A stretch of DNA of 64,000 nt from Ashinkailepas kermadecensis (GCA_034440615.1 JAOTOM010002702.1:1-64000); one strand, 5' to 3'; positions 11,728 through 23,164 are shown, counted from the first letter of the stretch. The notes: a model not told the origin generated them from the sequence alone. Numbers and translations are program-made.

Positions 11728-11975
11728 AGAGTTGTTATGTTGACATGTACTGAACACTGCTCTTTTAATTAAGTGACTTCACCAGTTATTGGACGATTTT
11801 CCCCGTTGGTGAGGATGCTTAATAAACATAAACATACACATCGTCGAATAAAAAATCAGAATTTCTGAGATCTGAAAATATAGTGGGCTAAATCCGATGA
11901 GTTTTTTTTTTTTGGGGGGGTCTAGTGCGTTGGCACTTCGGCTCCCCCAATGTTTTTCAAAAATCGACACCCCTG

Positions 11976-12228
11976 CGCATTGGCTAGGATGGGGCCCCCC
12001 CGCCCCCCCCGAGAAAGCACCTACTTGTTTAAAAATATATAATATTTTAAAAAACCCCCTTTCCTCTTCAACCACCTTTTTTCTTATACTCTCCTGATTT
12101 CTTTTTTTTTTTTATATAATTTTTTTTTTTGTAAAGAAAAAAAAAGGAAAAAAAACTTCTATAAAAAACAAGGAGAATTCCCCCAACAAAGGAGAGAGTC
12201 AGCGGGGAAAAAAAAGGGACGGGGCGCA
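11976..12228. other. Homopolymer-rich spacer
   Basis: C-runs followed by long A and T runs. No gene. It separates copy A from the long inverted repeat. Confidence 0.5.
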
Positions 12229-15200
12229 TAAAATTCGAAGTATTTCACTTAGCCTGATGATTCCAACGCCTACATGTCCGCTGTCCATCAAAGATGCAGC
12301 ACATCGAATTACGTGAACTTCAATGTCACAGTTTGACCTCAGGTCAGCGAAGTTGGTTTTACTCATGCACTATATATATTTACGGGGTACCGAATAAAAT
12401 CATGGTGACAGATTGGATACACCTGATTTTTGCAGGTCATAGTCTACATAGCACGTACATAGAGCACATCAATAAAAATGACCCATTATGGCCACTGATT
12501 CATCACCGTTCGCCAAAAATTCCCCAAACATGCAACTATACCAAATTCTTGTGTACCAGATATTTTCCGCAAAATTTTACTTGGCACGACGAAAAAACAC
12601 CCAGGCATTGGTTATAGCCCATGGATGCAGCACATTGAAGCATCTGGCCTACAATCTCATAGTTTGAGCTATATTCGCAAATTACTGTTTTGACCACGCA
12701 TTATTGCCATCTACGGGGTACCTAATAATACCCTCCTAAATACATTCATCGGTTGGACATTAGCGCCAAAAAATCTCCCATCGGACAAGAAGGCAGCACA
12801 TCCAAGCATGTCACCTTCAAGCTCACCATTTGACCTCAGGTCAACGAAGACTTTAACATTGCACCATATGGGAATATCACGGTGTACCGAATAAAAGCTT
12901 CCTAAATACATTTATCGGATGGATATTAGCGTCGAAGAATCGCCCACCGAGCAAGGACGCAGCACATCCGAGCATGTGACCGTCAGCGTAAGCGTTTGAC
13001 CTCAGGTCAGGTATAACGAAATTCAGAAAAAGAAAGTAGTCCAATTGGGTAGCGTATGTGGGCCAAACGAAGCATTGAATGCAGACTATCTCAACACTGA
13101 TGCATGCACTAGCAACACAAGAATCAGCACACTGCGTGACCTGACCTCTATCGAAGACGCATTTCATCAGGTAGCATTAGCGGGACGCGGAACGCATTCC
13201 GAAACGAATTCACCAATGTTCTCCGATTCGTCTGAAAATATGACACAACCTTCGCAGACATACCGGTACATGCATCCCGAAACCATTTTCTGCTACGACG
13301 AACCATTTCGTTTTCGATCGACGTTTTGGTCACGGCCGTCACGGCGGCGCTCGTGAGTGGCTGCACAAGTTCGCATATCCCTGGCATCGGTGGAGGATCA
13401 CCATTGGCCGGCTGCGTACAGTGCCGGCTGATACGCAGTGGGGGGGGGGGGGCAGCCAGAGAGTCTGGGCCAACCGCAGGTCGCCTGCCACGCCGACTTC
13501 CATGTGATATGTCCAATTGCTCAGTACCTGTTCCACAGTCATGTTGTGATTATGCTTTGTAAAGTGTATACACGTAAATACAGGTGTTGTAGAAACGCTC
13601 CATCGACAATTTTTGGTGGCTGAGAAGAGTGCGAGATGGTGAGTGTTGCCGTTAACCTGATGCATCCGCTGCTTGCGGCAAATGCTGTCTGTATGCGCAT
13701 GGAGGCTGTACAATGTACAGAACACAGTAATTGAGTTTCGGATTCTCGGGCGCCAAGATTTTCCGCTTGTATGTCGTGACGATCCTGTGCATTGTCCGCT
13801 TTGACCGTCCGGGAATGCGAGTCCGGCCAATGATCATTGGCTTCATTTAGCTGATGTAAGGACATCATTAATTTTAGTTGACCTTTAATCGAACGGAGAG
13901 TGCACGGGAGACGCGACCGATCAGCAGCAGCACCATGCACCCGATCTCAGCGCTATTCTCCAGACAACAGGTCCGGGATGCATGTGCGGTCTGCGAAGTC
14001 TGCGAAGGTTGTGTCAAATTTGCAGACGAATCGGAGAACATTGGTGAATTCGTTTCTGAATGCGTTGTTCAATGGGACGCTAGTGCTACCTGATGAAATG
14101 CGTCATCGATAGAGGTCAGGTCACGGAGTGTACTGCTTCTTGGGTTGCTAGTGCATGCATCAGTGTTGAGATAGTCTATATTCAATGCTTCGTTTGGCCC
14201 ACATACGGTACCCAATCGGACTACTTTCTTTTTCTGAATTTCGTTATACCTGACCTGAGATCAAACGCTGACGCTGATGGTCACATGCTCGGATGTGCTG
14301 CGTCCTTGCTCGGTGGGCAATCCTTCGACGCTAATATCCATCCGATAAATGTATTTAGGAAACTTTTATTCGGTACACCGTGATATTCCCATAGGGTGTA
14401 ATGTTAAAGTCTTCGTTTGCCTGAGGTCAAATGGTGACCTCGAGTGACCAGTTGACTTTGTGTGCTGCATGCCACGATGATAGCGGTGGCACAAGCGTTT
14501 GAATGATTCCAATAAGTGAATTCTCCGGCAAGTTATGCGGTACCACAGATTTGACCTGGCTGACCTTTTCACCTCTGAAGGTGAAATGGTTTGTCGTAGC
14601 AGAAAATGGTTTCGGGATGCATGTACGAAGTCTGCGAAGGTTGTGTCAAATGTTCAGACGAATTGGAGAACATTTGTGAATTCGTTTCTGAATGCGTTGT
14701 TGAATGGGACGCTAGTACTACCTGATGAAATGCGTCATCGATAGAGGTCAGGTCACGCAGTGTGCTGCTTCTTGTGTTGCTAGTGCATGCATCAATGTTG
14801 AGATAGTCTACATTAAATGCTTCGTTTGGCCCACATACGGTACCCAAGTGGACTACTTTTAATTTCTGAATTTCATAAAACCTGACCTGAGGTCAAACGC
14901 TTGCGCTGACGGGCACATGCTCGGATGTGCTGCGTCCTTGCTCGGTGGGCGATTATTCGACGCTAATATCCATCCGATAAATGTATTCAGGAAAATTGTA
15001 TTCGGTACACCGTGATATTCCCATAGGGTGTAATGTTAGTCTAAGCTGACCTGAGGTCAAATGGTGAGCTTGAAGGTGACATGCTTGGATGTGCTGCTTT
15101 GTTGTCCGATGGGAGATTTTTTGGCGCTAATCTCCATCGATGAATGTATTTAGGAGGGTATTATCAGGTAGATGGCAATAATGCGTGGTGAAAACAGTAT

Positions 15201-15658
15201 CTTGCGAATATAGGTCAAACTATGAGATTGTAGGCCAGATGCTTCAATGTGCTGCATCCATGGGCTATAACCAATGCCTGGGTGGTTTTTTTTCGTCGTG
15301 CCAAGTAAAATTTTGCGGAAATGATCGGGTACACAAGAATTTGGTATAGTTGCATTTTTCGGGCATTTTTGGCGAACGGTGATGAATTAGTGGCCATGAT
15401 GGGTCATTTTGATTGATGTGCTCTATGTACGTGCTATGTAGACTATGACCTGCAAAAATCAGGTATATCCAATGTGCCACTGTAATTTTATTCGGTACCC
15501 CGTAAATAGATATAGTGCATGAGTAAAACCAACTTCGGTGACCTGAGGTCAAACTGTGACATTGAAGTTCACGTAATTCGATGTGCTGCATCTTTGATGG
15601 ACAGCGGACATCTAGGCGTTGGAATCATTCGGCTAAGTGAAATACGTCGAATTTTATA
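12229..15658. repeat. Long inverted repeat made of ~190-bp subunits
   Basis: The left arm, about 12,229-13,330, is the reverse complement of the right arm, about 14,560-15,658; matched positions sum to about 27,887. The spacer also holds a second copy of the inner arm sequence (about 13,970-14,400). Each arm is itself a diverged tandem of roughly 170-190-bp units carrying TGACCTGAGGTCA, GATGTGCTGCATCC-like and CGGTACACCG-like boxes. Open frames in the arms (12,294-12,617 plus; 15,265-15,591 minus) match only because the arms match. I found no TSD. It may be a foldback transposon or a palindromic rearrangement. Confidence 0.75.
13335..13965. other. Unique core between the inverted-repeat arms
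   Basis: Mixed-composition sequence with a G-run at 13,440-13,452. Several 60-160-codon open frames exist on both strands, but none shows a family motif I recognise. If the whole structure is a transposon, this is where its coding relic would be. Confidence 0.35.
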
Positions 15659-15659
15659 C

Positions 15660-16450
15660 GGTACACCGTTTTTGACCCGAGTGACCTCTCCGGACATCTG
15701 GAGATCGAACCGCTCGTCCTACTGAAGAATCGTTGGTTGCCTTACTTTTGCAAGCTACGAAGATCATATCCTGAAAAAAATGAACGAATTCGGAGAGTAT
15801 GCGAATAGGATGCTGAATGCGAATGCGAATGCGTTGCTAATATCATGGACATCAGAAATGGTACCTAAAGAAAGTCCAGTCCATGCATTCTTGTTTCTGA
15901 TTTGCTCTCAGGGACTTCTATATCAGTAAACAAAAATTAAGTCTTCCTTGGGAAGAAAAACTGATAGGATTTTACTTTAATGCCTCTTTTTGGTGTGTCA
16001 TGCTTGTGTAGAATGGACAAAAGTATTCACGCCTATATTAGTACAAATTGTTGACGGTTCATACAATATATTTTGTTGCGTGTGTGTAAAGAAGTAGTCA
16101 TGTAAAGACCCATTTGACGTAAAATGCTTGCTTAATGTTTGCCTCAGTTTACCAAAGTACATGCACAACTTAACATGACTATATTAATTGTAGTTTTTCA
16201 AACAATTGTGACCAGAAACTTTTATCTGAGCCAACATTATTCCTGGATATGCCCCTGGATCTGTGCAATCCACGTTCTGTCTCAATATATATATATATAT
16301 ATATGTAATATCTGTTATCTACAACATCCTCACCGATATCGGCCATCATCAAAAATAAGAAATCTCACTGATAAATCCTTGAAGTATAGTTTTCTTATCT
16401 ATCATATAAGGAGAAATTACACGTCATCAAGAAAGAACCAGGAAAGCCAG
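15660..16450. other. Unassigned stretch with short repeats
   Basis: It contains GAATGC hexamer repeats near 15,820 and a TA microsatellite at about 16,285-16,304. I see no gene. Confidence 0.4.
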
Positions 16451-16491
16451 CTCTGTTTTGGGAAGCCCAGGCGGGGCTTCCCAAAACAGAG
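16451..16491. repeat. Perfect 18-bp hairpin
   Basis: CTCTGTTTTGGGAAGCCC pairs exactly with GGGCTTCCCAAAACAGAG across a 5-base loop (AGGCG). There is no T-run or gene context to make it a terminator. Confidence 0.85.
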
Positions 16492-17828
16492 GGACCTGGA
16501 GGCATGTACCCCTCATGGATGGTGGTGCCCCTCCGGCCGGGAAAAGACTCAACTCCGGGAAGGCTCAAGTACAACCTTACCTCAAAATGTTCAGCCAGAT
16601 GCACCCCTGAAGAGAAACAGCTGTGCATTTTCGGAACCAAAGAAATAAAGCGGGGGAAAATCCAAGGACATTTTGTTCAAGAGAGAGGTGGGGTACAGTC
16701 GCGATTTTTTCCTCACCTCATTTTGGTGCCTCGGACCGCCCCTGGCTGGAAGACAAAGGTACCCGTCCGTGAGGTCAGGCGCCTATCTCGCCAATACAGG
16801 TGCTATTCCGAACAGCTGTGTGGCTTGAGAATGTAGGCGCCCTCTTGGGCCATTCGGACACCGTTCTTCGTAATATGCGGAACATTGTTGGCTATATATG
16901 CTCCTGGACCGAGATGAAAGGCGTATTTCTAAGCAGTTAGATGCTTTGGAATGCAGGCGTCCTCCTGGGTCATCCCGTGCTCTCATCTCGGGGGCATTGC
17001 AGATCTGAGATGGAGCCTCACTAGTTCATTTAGCTCTTAGGGGTCTTGTTCTTCCGTCAAAGCACTTTGAAATCCAAAGATCATCTCAGCCCTCTCTGAC
17101 CCTCAGGTACGCTGTTTATTCCTCAGCTGTCAGGGGCCCATTCCAGCTGAGATTGCTCTTTCCAGCTGGCATAGGCATTCCACAGGGACTCGGACACATG
17201 AAACAGCACCCCTGAACAGGGGTGTTGTTTTATGTATTTTGTTATTTTTGAAAGGGTCTCTGTTTCATATTTTTATCGTCAAAACCCCCTTAAGATACTC
17301 CTGGCTGTATCACTGCCTGATTATGCCACTGAAACGTAGCCTGAGCATTTCAGGACAAATGTGGCATCCTCCAAATCCATCTGCCGCCCCCCCCGACACA
17401 AATTCTAGGTACGGCATTGGTCTTCAGCGTAAGAATGCCTATTCCATGGAAGGGAGCACCACGAGCGCGCGATCTCCTCTCCTTCAGCCCGGCCGCGGTC
17501 AAGGCGGAGTAATCGGCCCCTGCCCCTATAAAACTGGATCCGCCCCTGGTGTGGTCTGCCTAGACACTGAAATTACCTTTTCGTAAAACCAGTGACTCAG
17601 CTTAGAAATCACCGACAAGTAATTCAACTCAGGGAGCATCCACTCCAATATCCCGCTGTTCACGAGCCAAATGTATGAACGCGGCCAATGCGGTGAGCAA
17701 GCCATGTCTTACACTCACATGTGTCACCGCTCTGGCGGATGCACCTGGAAGCTTTCACGCGGTGTCTCCCATTGGTAAACTACGGTGGAGACGTGGAGTG
17801 AACCATACGATCGATTATGGCATGCAGT
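16492..17828. other. Repeat-derived stretch with hAT-type termini
   Basis: No coding signature. Near 17,285-17,320 a C-rich run followed by CTTAAGATACTCCTGGCTGT and ATCACTG resembles an inverted hAT-type end (reverse complement CAGTGATACAGCCAGGAG). About 17,385-17,415 resembles a CAGTGGCGTACCTAG-type end in diverged form. Two short related segments near 16,815 and 16,945 share a TGTAGGCGCC/TGCAGGCGTCC core. Confidence 0.4.
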
Positions 17829-17829
17829 C

Positions 17830-18250
17830 GTCAGCTGATATTATAGGTTTTGAGCATTATAGGCTCTGAGCATTATAGATTCTGTGCATTATAGGCTTTG
17901 AGCATTACATGCTTCGAGAGTTATACTTTCTGAATATTAGTTGAAACGAAGCATTATAGGAATTAAGCATTATAGGTTTCGAAGCATTATAGGTTTTGAG
18001 CATTATATGTTTTGAAACATCCCACAGGACGTAGTATTAGAGGCTTTGAAGCATTATAGCATTTGGATATTAGGTATTCTGAACAACTATGCGTTCCAAG
18101 CATTATATGGTTTCAGCCATTATAGGTTTTGAGTGTTAGAGGTATTGAACATTCCCCCAAGACGACGATTTAGAGGCTCTGAAGCACTATAGGTTTTGAG
18201 TATTATAGGTTCTGAAGCATTATTGGCTTCGAGTATTAGAGGTTCTGATA
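17830..18250. repeat. Minisatellite, unit near GCATTATAGGTTTTGA
   Basis: Diverged tandem copies of a 16-20-base unit (GCATTATAGGTTTTGA and variants), about twenty in all. It ends where the fragment of element E begins. Confidence 0.85.
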
Positions 18251-18722
18251 TGTCCCCGACATTGGTCTTGTCTAGGCTATTTCTTGTATAGCATTGGTCT
18301 TGTATGACTGTAAGGTTTGCTTTAGAAGTCATAAAGTCATAAAGTATTAAGGCTTAATAAGAGCCACAGGGGCCCATCTGGGTTAAGCCTATCTAGAAAA
18401 GGTACTAGAAATGTACATACTCCCACCCCAATCAATCCCTTATCCCAAGTTCCTAGGAAGCGATATATCCCAGCCTATCTAGCACCACTCACTTGCTACC
18501 GCATAACACCCTCAACAAACACAAGCTCCTTCCATCACACCCATCGTGCCACCATAGACAATCTTATCAGTATCACATCCCGAAGGAAGGTGCTGAATCC
18601 ACTGCTAGGTACACCCTATATAAAGTTATAAAGCGTTTAGACTTAATAAGAGACTCACTTGCTATTGCATAACACACTCAACAATTACAAACTCCTCCCA
18701 ACTCCCAACTCCTCCCTGTCGA

Positions 18723-21700
18723 TCAACCCTCCCTGGAATACAGAAAAACAAGCCCCCTATTCATATAATGATTGTCTATGCCATTTTTAAAGATGTTCAG
18801 TGTGTTGCTACTGACAATGGTTCCTGGCAGCTGGTTCCAGTGTTCTACTACCCTGTTGGTGAAGAAAGACTGTCTTAACCTCGTCCTGCTGTGATTAACT
18901 TTAATTTTGAATTGATGACCTCTAATTGCTTCATTTCTGTTAAATTCAAACATTTCCCTGAGATATCACTGTTCCTGACCATGAACAAATTTAAAAACCT
19001 CGAGGAGATCTCCTCTCAGCCTTCTATATCTAAGTGAAAACATATTCAATTTCTTCAATCTTTCCTCATATGCCAGGTTGCCTATACCATTAACCATTTT
19101 TGTTGCCCTCTTTTGTACTCTCTCTAAAAGCCAACAATCTTTCTCATAACTAGGGGACCAAGCTTGGACACAGTATTCCAAATGTGGCCTGACATATGCA
19201 CAGTAAAGCTTCCTGATGACCTTCTCACTTTTGTATGACACATTCCTCTGTATTGCCCCAAGCATTCTTAGTGCCCTCTTCCTGGCGTCTTTGGTCTGTT
19301 CTGATGCCCCCAATTTTGTGTTCAAAATAACACCTAAGTCCTTCTCCTGCTGAGTCACAGATAGTACTTGGCCACCCATCAAGTATGGAGCCTCCATATG
19401 CTGCCTACCTAGATGCATGACTGCACTTATCAAAATTAAACTTCATTTACCATTTTTCCGACCACTTCACTAGCTCGTCTAAGACTTTCTGCAGCAAAAC
19501 CTGCTCATTGTGCCCTGTTATTGCCCTAAAGGTCTTCAAATCATCCGCAAATTTCAAAACCTTACTGCTTAGGCCACATTCAATGGTATTCACATATATA
19601 ATGAACAATAGTGGCCCCAGTACCGACCACTGGGGGACTCCACTAAGAACATTTTGCCATGATGACTTTGTACCATTTAGCATCACTCTCTGCTGTCTAT
19701 CTGAAAGCTACAACTCTATCCATTTTAGGATGCTACCTTCAATACCATGGACCTGAAGCTGCATCATTAACCGTTTATGGGGTACCTTGTCAAAGGCCTT
19801 ACTAAAGTCAAGATATGCTACATCAACCTGATTTCCCTGATCAAATTGTTATGTAGCAAAATTCAAAAAGTCTAAGAGATTTGTGAGACACGATTGCCCT
19901 TTTCTAAACCCATGTTGAGTATCTTGAATCAATCTGTTTCCTTCCAGAAAACTAACTATTCTATCCTTGATAATTGATTCGAGTACCTTGAAGACTAGGG
20001 ATGTGAGGCTTACTGGCCTATAGTTTTCAACTTTCCCTCTTTCTCCTTTCTTGAAAATAGGAACTACATTTGCCCTTTTCCAATCTGTTGGAATTTCATT
20101 TTGTGAAACTGATCTACAAAATATTATCCTAAGTGGAATTGCCATTTCCTTTTCAGCTTCCTGCAATACCCTAGCATAAATTCCATGAGGTCCTGCTGCC
20201 TTATTTGGCTTTATTTTCCTGATATAATTGAAAACAATATCACTATCAATGAAATCAACATCGTGTAACTGATCACCTGTCACTGAAACGTGGTTCACGG
20301 TTGGCAGATTAGTCACATCCTCCACTGTAAACACTGATTTAAACTGCTTGCTCAGCTCCTCAACCGTCTCGCCATCCTCACTCAATATAGTCCTATTTAT
20401 TTCCAGTGGACCAATTGTGCTTGAAACTTTACTTAGCTTGTAGAAACTAAAGAACTTTTTACTGGCCCCATTACAGTTCCTAGCCAAATCCAATTCTTTT
20501 GCTCGCTTTGCTGCTCTGATTTTCTGCTTCACAGCATCTCTAGATTTTTGATACGACCTTAGATTTACGATATTTGAAGCTTCCTTAAATACTCTCAATG
20601 CATCTTTCTTATCCTTAATTGCTTTCATCACATCTGGTGTAAGCCATGCTGGCTTTCCTACCCTTCTTTTGCGCCTTTGCTTTTGGGGGACATGTCTAAT
20701 CTGAATTTCCCTCAAGTAAGATTTGAACTTTTCCCACATTTCACAGGCATTTAACTCAAAGAATTCTTCTTCCCGTTTTATGCCTCTCTCATGCAGTCAA
20801 AGTCTGCCCTGTTAAAATTTGGAATCTTTGCCAAATTATCCTTGATTGTCCCTGCTACCTGTGCCTTGAATCTCACTATGTTATGGTCACTTCTTCCCAG
20901 AGTTTCTCCTACAGTCAAGTCTTGAACTAAATCACTTAAATCTGAGAAGACAAGGTCCAAGAATGAGCCCTGCCTGGTTGGTTCCGTTACAAACTGGTGT
21001 AAGAACAAGTCCTCTTCAAGGCATTTCCTAAACAGTTTACATGATGGGGAGCCAATACCAACATTTTCATATCCTTTTAGATTAAAGTCACCAAGAATAA
21101 GGCATTTCCTCTGAAAGTTTCTACTGATTTCCTCACAAATCACCTTATCGAGCTCCAGTTGCTGAGAATGTGGCAAGCTTCCTGATCGATACAAAGCTCT
21201 TCTCCTCAGTTTATTGCTATTGCCTTTTCCCACAGCAACATTAAGCCAAATGGATTCCACACACATTTTTTACCTCATCTGCTACTTTTTGAGAACTGTA
21301 TAAGCTATTCACATAGAGCATTACACCACCCCCTTTCACTGCTGGACCCCTATTGTATGAAAACATATTGTATCCCTGGATCTCATAGTCCTGCAAGTTG
21401 TCCCCAAAATATCCCTCACTGACCCATGCCTCATTAATGCAAACAAAACCTGGTTTCTCCTCAGCAGTGGCGCACCGGAGGGGGGGCCCAGGGGGCCCGG
21501 GCCCCCTCCGCCATGAGACCAAAGTGCCCTTTTGACCGAAAAGTGCCCTAGTCTCCGGAATGTGCCAAATTTAGCCGAAAAATCACCTGCCTTACTATAA
21601 AGCAGGTGATTATCGGGCTAAATTTGGGACATCATTCCGGCCAAAAAATCATTTTGTCTAGAAATTTTAAAACAGATTGCTTGCCATCCCCCCCCCGGTC

Positions 21701-22085
21701 AACAAACGTTCCAGTGTGGCCGGGGCCGCAAAGTGCTCTTTTGGAGCCGGTCAAGTGCCCTTTTGAAGCCGGCCAAGTGCCCTTTTCGGTCCGGGCCCCC
21801 CCCCATGGAAAAATCCTGGGTGCGCGCCTGCTCCTCAGCAACATAACACTTCAACTCATCAAATTTGGATCGAATGCTCTGAGCATTAAGCATCATACAC
21901 CTAACAAAAGTTCCATGACCCTCTTTGGCTCTTTCATGTTGAGTAGCTCTATCATCTCTGGATGAGCTACCACTCTGCCCCCTTGATCTACTGCTACCCC
22001 TATTTGCTGACTGTGAGGTTCTATTGCCTATGCTGTCACTATTGGCATATACCTGAGATGGCAATGCCAATTCTTCCCTCCCCAC
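18723..22085 (-). pseudogene. LINE ORF2: endonuclease and reverse transcriptase
   Basis: This would copy the element's RNA at a nicked target. In order on the minus strand: an endonuclease start (MLNAQSIRSKFDELKCYVAEE, then EKPGFVCINEAW after the MITE), the endonuclease motifs LGDFN and GRSDHN (about 20.9-21.1 kb), and a linker. Then come RT blocks with NYRPVSLTS (about 20.0 kb), YLDFSKAFD (about 19.81 kb) and the catalytic FADD (about 19.55 kb), the thumb LVKWSEKW, and a tail with RPHLEYCVQAWSP. At least two frameshifts and several stops are present, so it is not functional. RT motif order and the lack of RNase H fit the CR1/L2 group. Confidence 0.9.
21465..21830. mobile_element. hAT-like MITE inside LINE ORF2
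   Basis: This 366-bp insert has ends CAGTGGCGCACC and, inverted, CAGGCGCGCACC, and lies between perfect copies of CTCCTCAG (21,457-21,464 and 21,831-21,838). Removing it with one TSD copy rejoins the endonuclease frame (CYVAEE to KPGFVC). It is non-coding, with an internal stem built on ATCACCTGC/GCAGGTGAT near 21,590. The 8-bp TSD and CAG start indicate hAT. Confidence 0.92.
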
Positions 22086-22097
22086 CCGATTATCTAG

Positions 22098-22345
22098 TTT
22101 CCCTGAAGGACATGTTCATATACTTTGCCTAACACTTGCACCCCCTTCTCGGATAAGTGCAGGCCATCCCTCTGATAGAGGTTAGATGAGCCATAAAACC
22201 CGCACCACTTGTCAACAAAACTCAAACCTAACTCATTGTAGAGCCTACTTACCCTGGCATTGGCTGCCAGTGCCCTAGAGCTTCACTCAGGGGAGACTCC
22301 AGCCCTAGGCAGAATAGCTGTCACAATAACTCTGCTATTGCTTTG
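22098..22345 (-). pseudogene. LINE ORF1 C-terminus: SGNH/GDSL esterase-like domain
   Basis: The minus-strand frame reads VIVTAILPRAGVSPE, a stop, SSRALAANARVSRLYNELGL, then SFVDKWCGFYGSSNLYQRDG and LHLSEKGVQVLGKVYE before the natural stop at about 22,098. The closing D-G-L-H motif is the Asp-His pair of SGNH hydrolases, the domain typical of CR1-clade ORF1 proteins. The N-terminal part with the catalytic Ser is absent, so the copy is 5'-truncated or rearranged. One TGA (about 22,284) interrupts it. Confidence 0.75.
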
Positions 22346-22375
22346 CTACAGGGTGGCCAGAAGGGCCCTGTAGTC

Positions 22376-22440
22376 CTGCATCAGCTCCCCACTCCTAGCA
22401 GGACCTATGTTGTTCTGCTAGGAGTGAGGAGCTGATGCAG
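22376..22440. repeat. 26-bp hairpin at the 5' end of the LINE
   Basis: CTGCATCAGCTCCCCACTCC and the six bases after it pair with 22,415-22,440 with a single mismatch across a 13-base loop. It sits exactly at the LINE's 5' junction. Confidence 0.85.
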
Positions 22441-22995
22441 TCATGTGAGCCATAGCTTCTTTTTTTTATTCTTTTAGGAATACCAATTATAATGCAGCGT
22501 CCATGCAGCTTCTTGCTGACTTTTCTCTGTCATGGTATCATAAGCTGGCAGATTTGCTCACACATGGCTCGTTTTTCCCCATATCAATATTGAATGCATA
22601 CATTGTTATTGGGCATGTAGGTAGGTACCTAGGCAAATATCAAGCTGATGGTGTGATAGGTGGGCTGCTGAAGATAATTATAGTTTGCATATCCACAATC
22701 TCAATGATAATTGTCATTGTTGTTCACTGGACAATGCAAGTTTGACAATGACTGGAAATTATGAATGGAATTATTCCTGTTCAAGCTCATATGCATGTGG
22801 TTTTGCCATTGGTGGTGTGTACAAGCATCAGTAAGACAATCCAATTCATTGACCTATACAAGACTAGACACACTACTCGACTTTTCAGAACGTGCCACCC
22901 GGCAACGCTGTAGAGTGGCAAGCGCATTGCCGCGGCGGACCCTTACCATTGAAATTCCTATACGCTAGGGTTTGTTGCTTCGTGATTCATTGAAG

Positions 22996-23078
22996 ATGAC
23001 GAAGTCTTGTTCTGCAATCGGGTGCAGGAAGAGGCATGGTGATCCGCCAAGACATGGAGATCACTTATCATTCCACAG
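22996..23078 (+). pseudogene. P transposase exon 1: start of THAP zinc finger
   Basis: ATG at 22,996 opens MTKSCSAIGCRKRHGDPPRH and the residues GDHLSFH, ending in a split codon AG before a donor GTTGGT at 23,079. The C-x4-C pair supplies the first two zinc ligands of a THAP domain, which binds the transposon ends. The split codon AG joins the A at 34,779 to make Arg, giving SFH-R-FPHHDQ, the usual THAP FHRFP sequence in phase. The exon is too short for ordinary ORF searches and lies 11.7 kb from exon 2. It is about 150 bp inside the left TIR, as expected for a P element. Confidence 0.88.
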
Positions 23079-23164
23079 GTTGGTATTTTTGCGTGCTTAA
23101 TTATGTTTAAATGTTATAATTTGAAGTATGCTTCTGTGCCATAATTGTCAACCTGCGACTTTCA

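Larger units (their letters stand above)
4791..11975 (+). mobile_element. Large hAT-like non-coding transposon, copy A
   Basis: It starts with CAGGGGCGTCGATTTG and ends with the inverted counterpart AAATCGACACCCCTG. It is colinear with copy B (50,263-58,670) almost throughout. The left end is altered: the TIR is joined directly to sequence that in B lies about 500 bases further in, so the first terminal module is deleted. The eight flanking bases do not match (ATATAGAT against CGCATTGG). Inside are extra copies of the TIR-plus-module at 5,566 and 6,093, short TTAGG arrays, repeated blocks in both orientations at 6.4-8.7 kb, and a GC-rich minisatellite at about 10.4-11.3 kb. No transposase is encoded. 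The superfamily is inferred from the TIR start and the 8-bp TSDs of the sister copies. Confidence 0.8.
18333..22438 (-). mobile_element. CR1-like LINE, near full length, inactive
   Basis: Reading on the minus strand, it holds the end of ORF1 (SGNH esterase), then ORF2 with an endonuclease, a reverse transcriptase and a C-terminal region, then a 3' UTR. Frameshifts near 21,260 and 20,780 and stops near 19,850 and 19,710 inactivate it. The 3' terminus carries two copies of an 8-base tail (GTCATAAA on the plus strand), a hallmark of CR1-type LINEs. A 6-bp repeat AGTCAT flanks it (18,327-18,332 and 22,439-22,444), which also matches the uninterrupted sequence in copy A. A 366-bp MITE interrupts ORF2. 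Confidence 0.88.

Noticed and set aside
4783..11983. TSD for copy A
   Set aside because: The 8-mers ATATAGAT and CGCATTGG do not match, and the left terminal module is deleted, so the original left flank is probably gone.
12294..12617. Conserved protein gene matched at 15,265-15,591
   Set aside because: The similarity of the two open frames follows from the inverted-repeat arms being near-identical DNA. No motif, and neighbouring subunits do not keep the frame.
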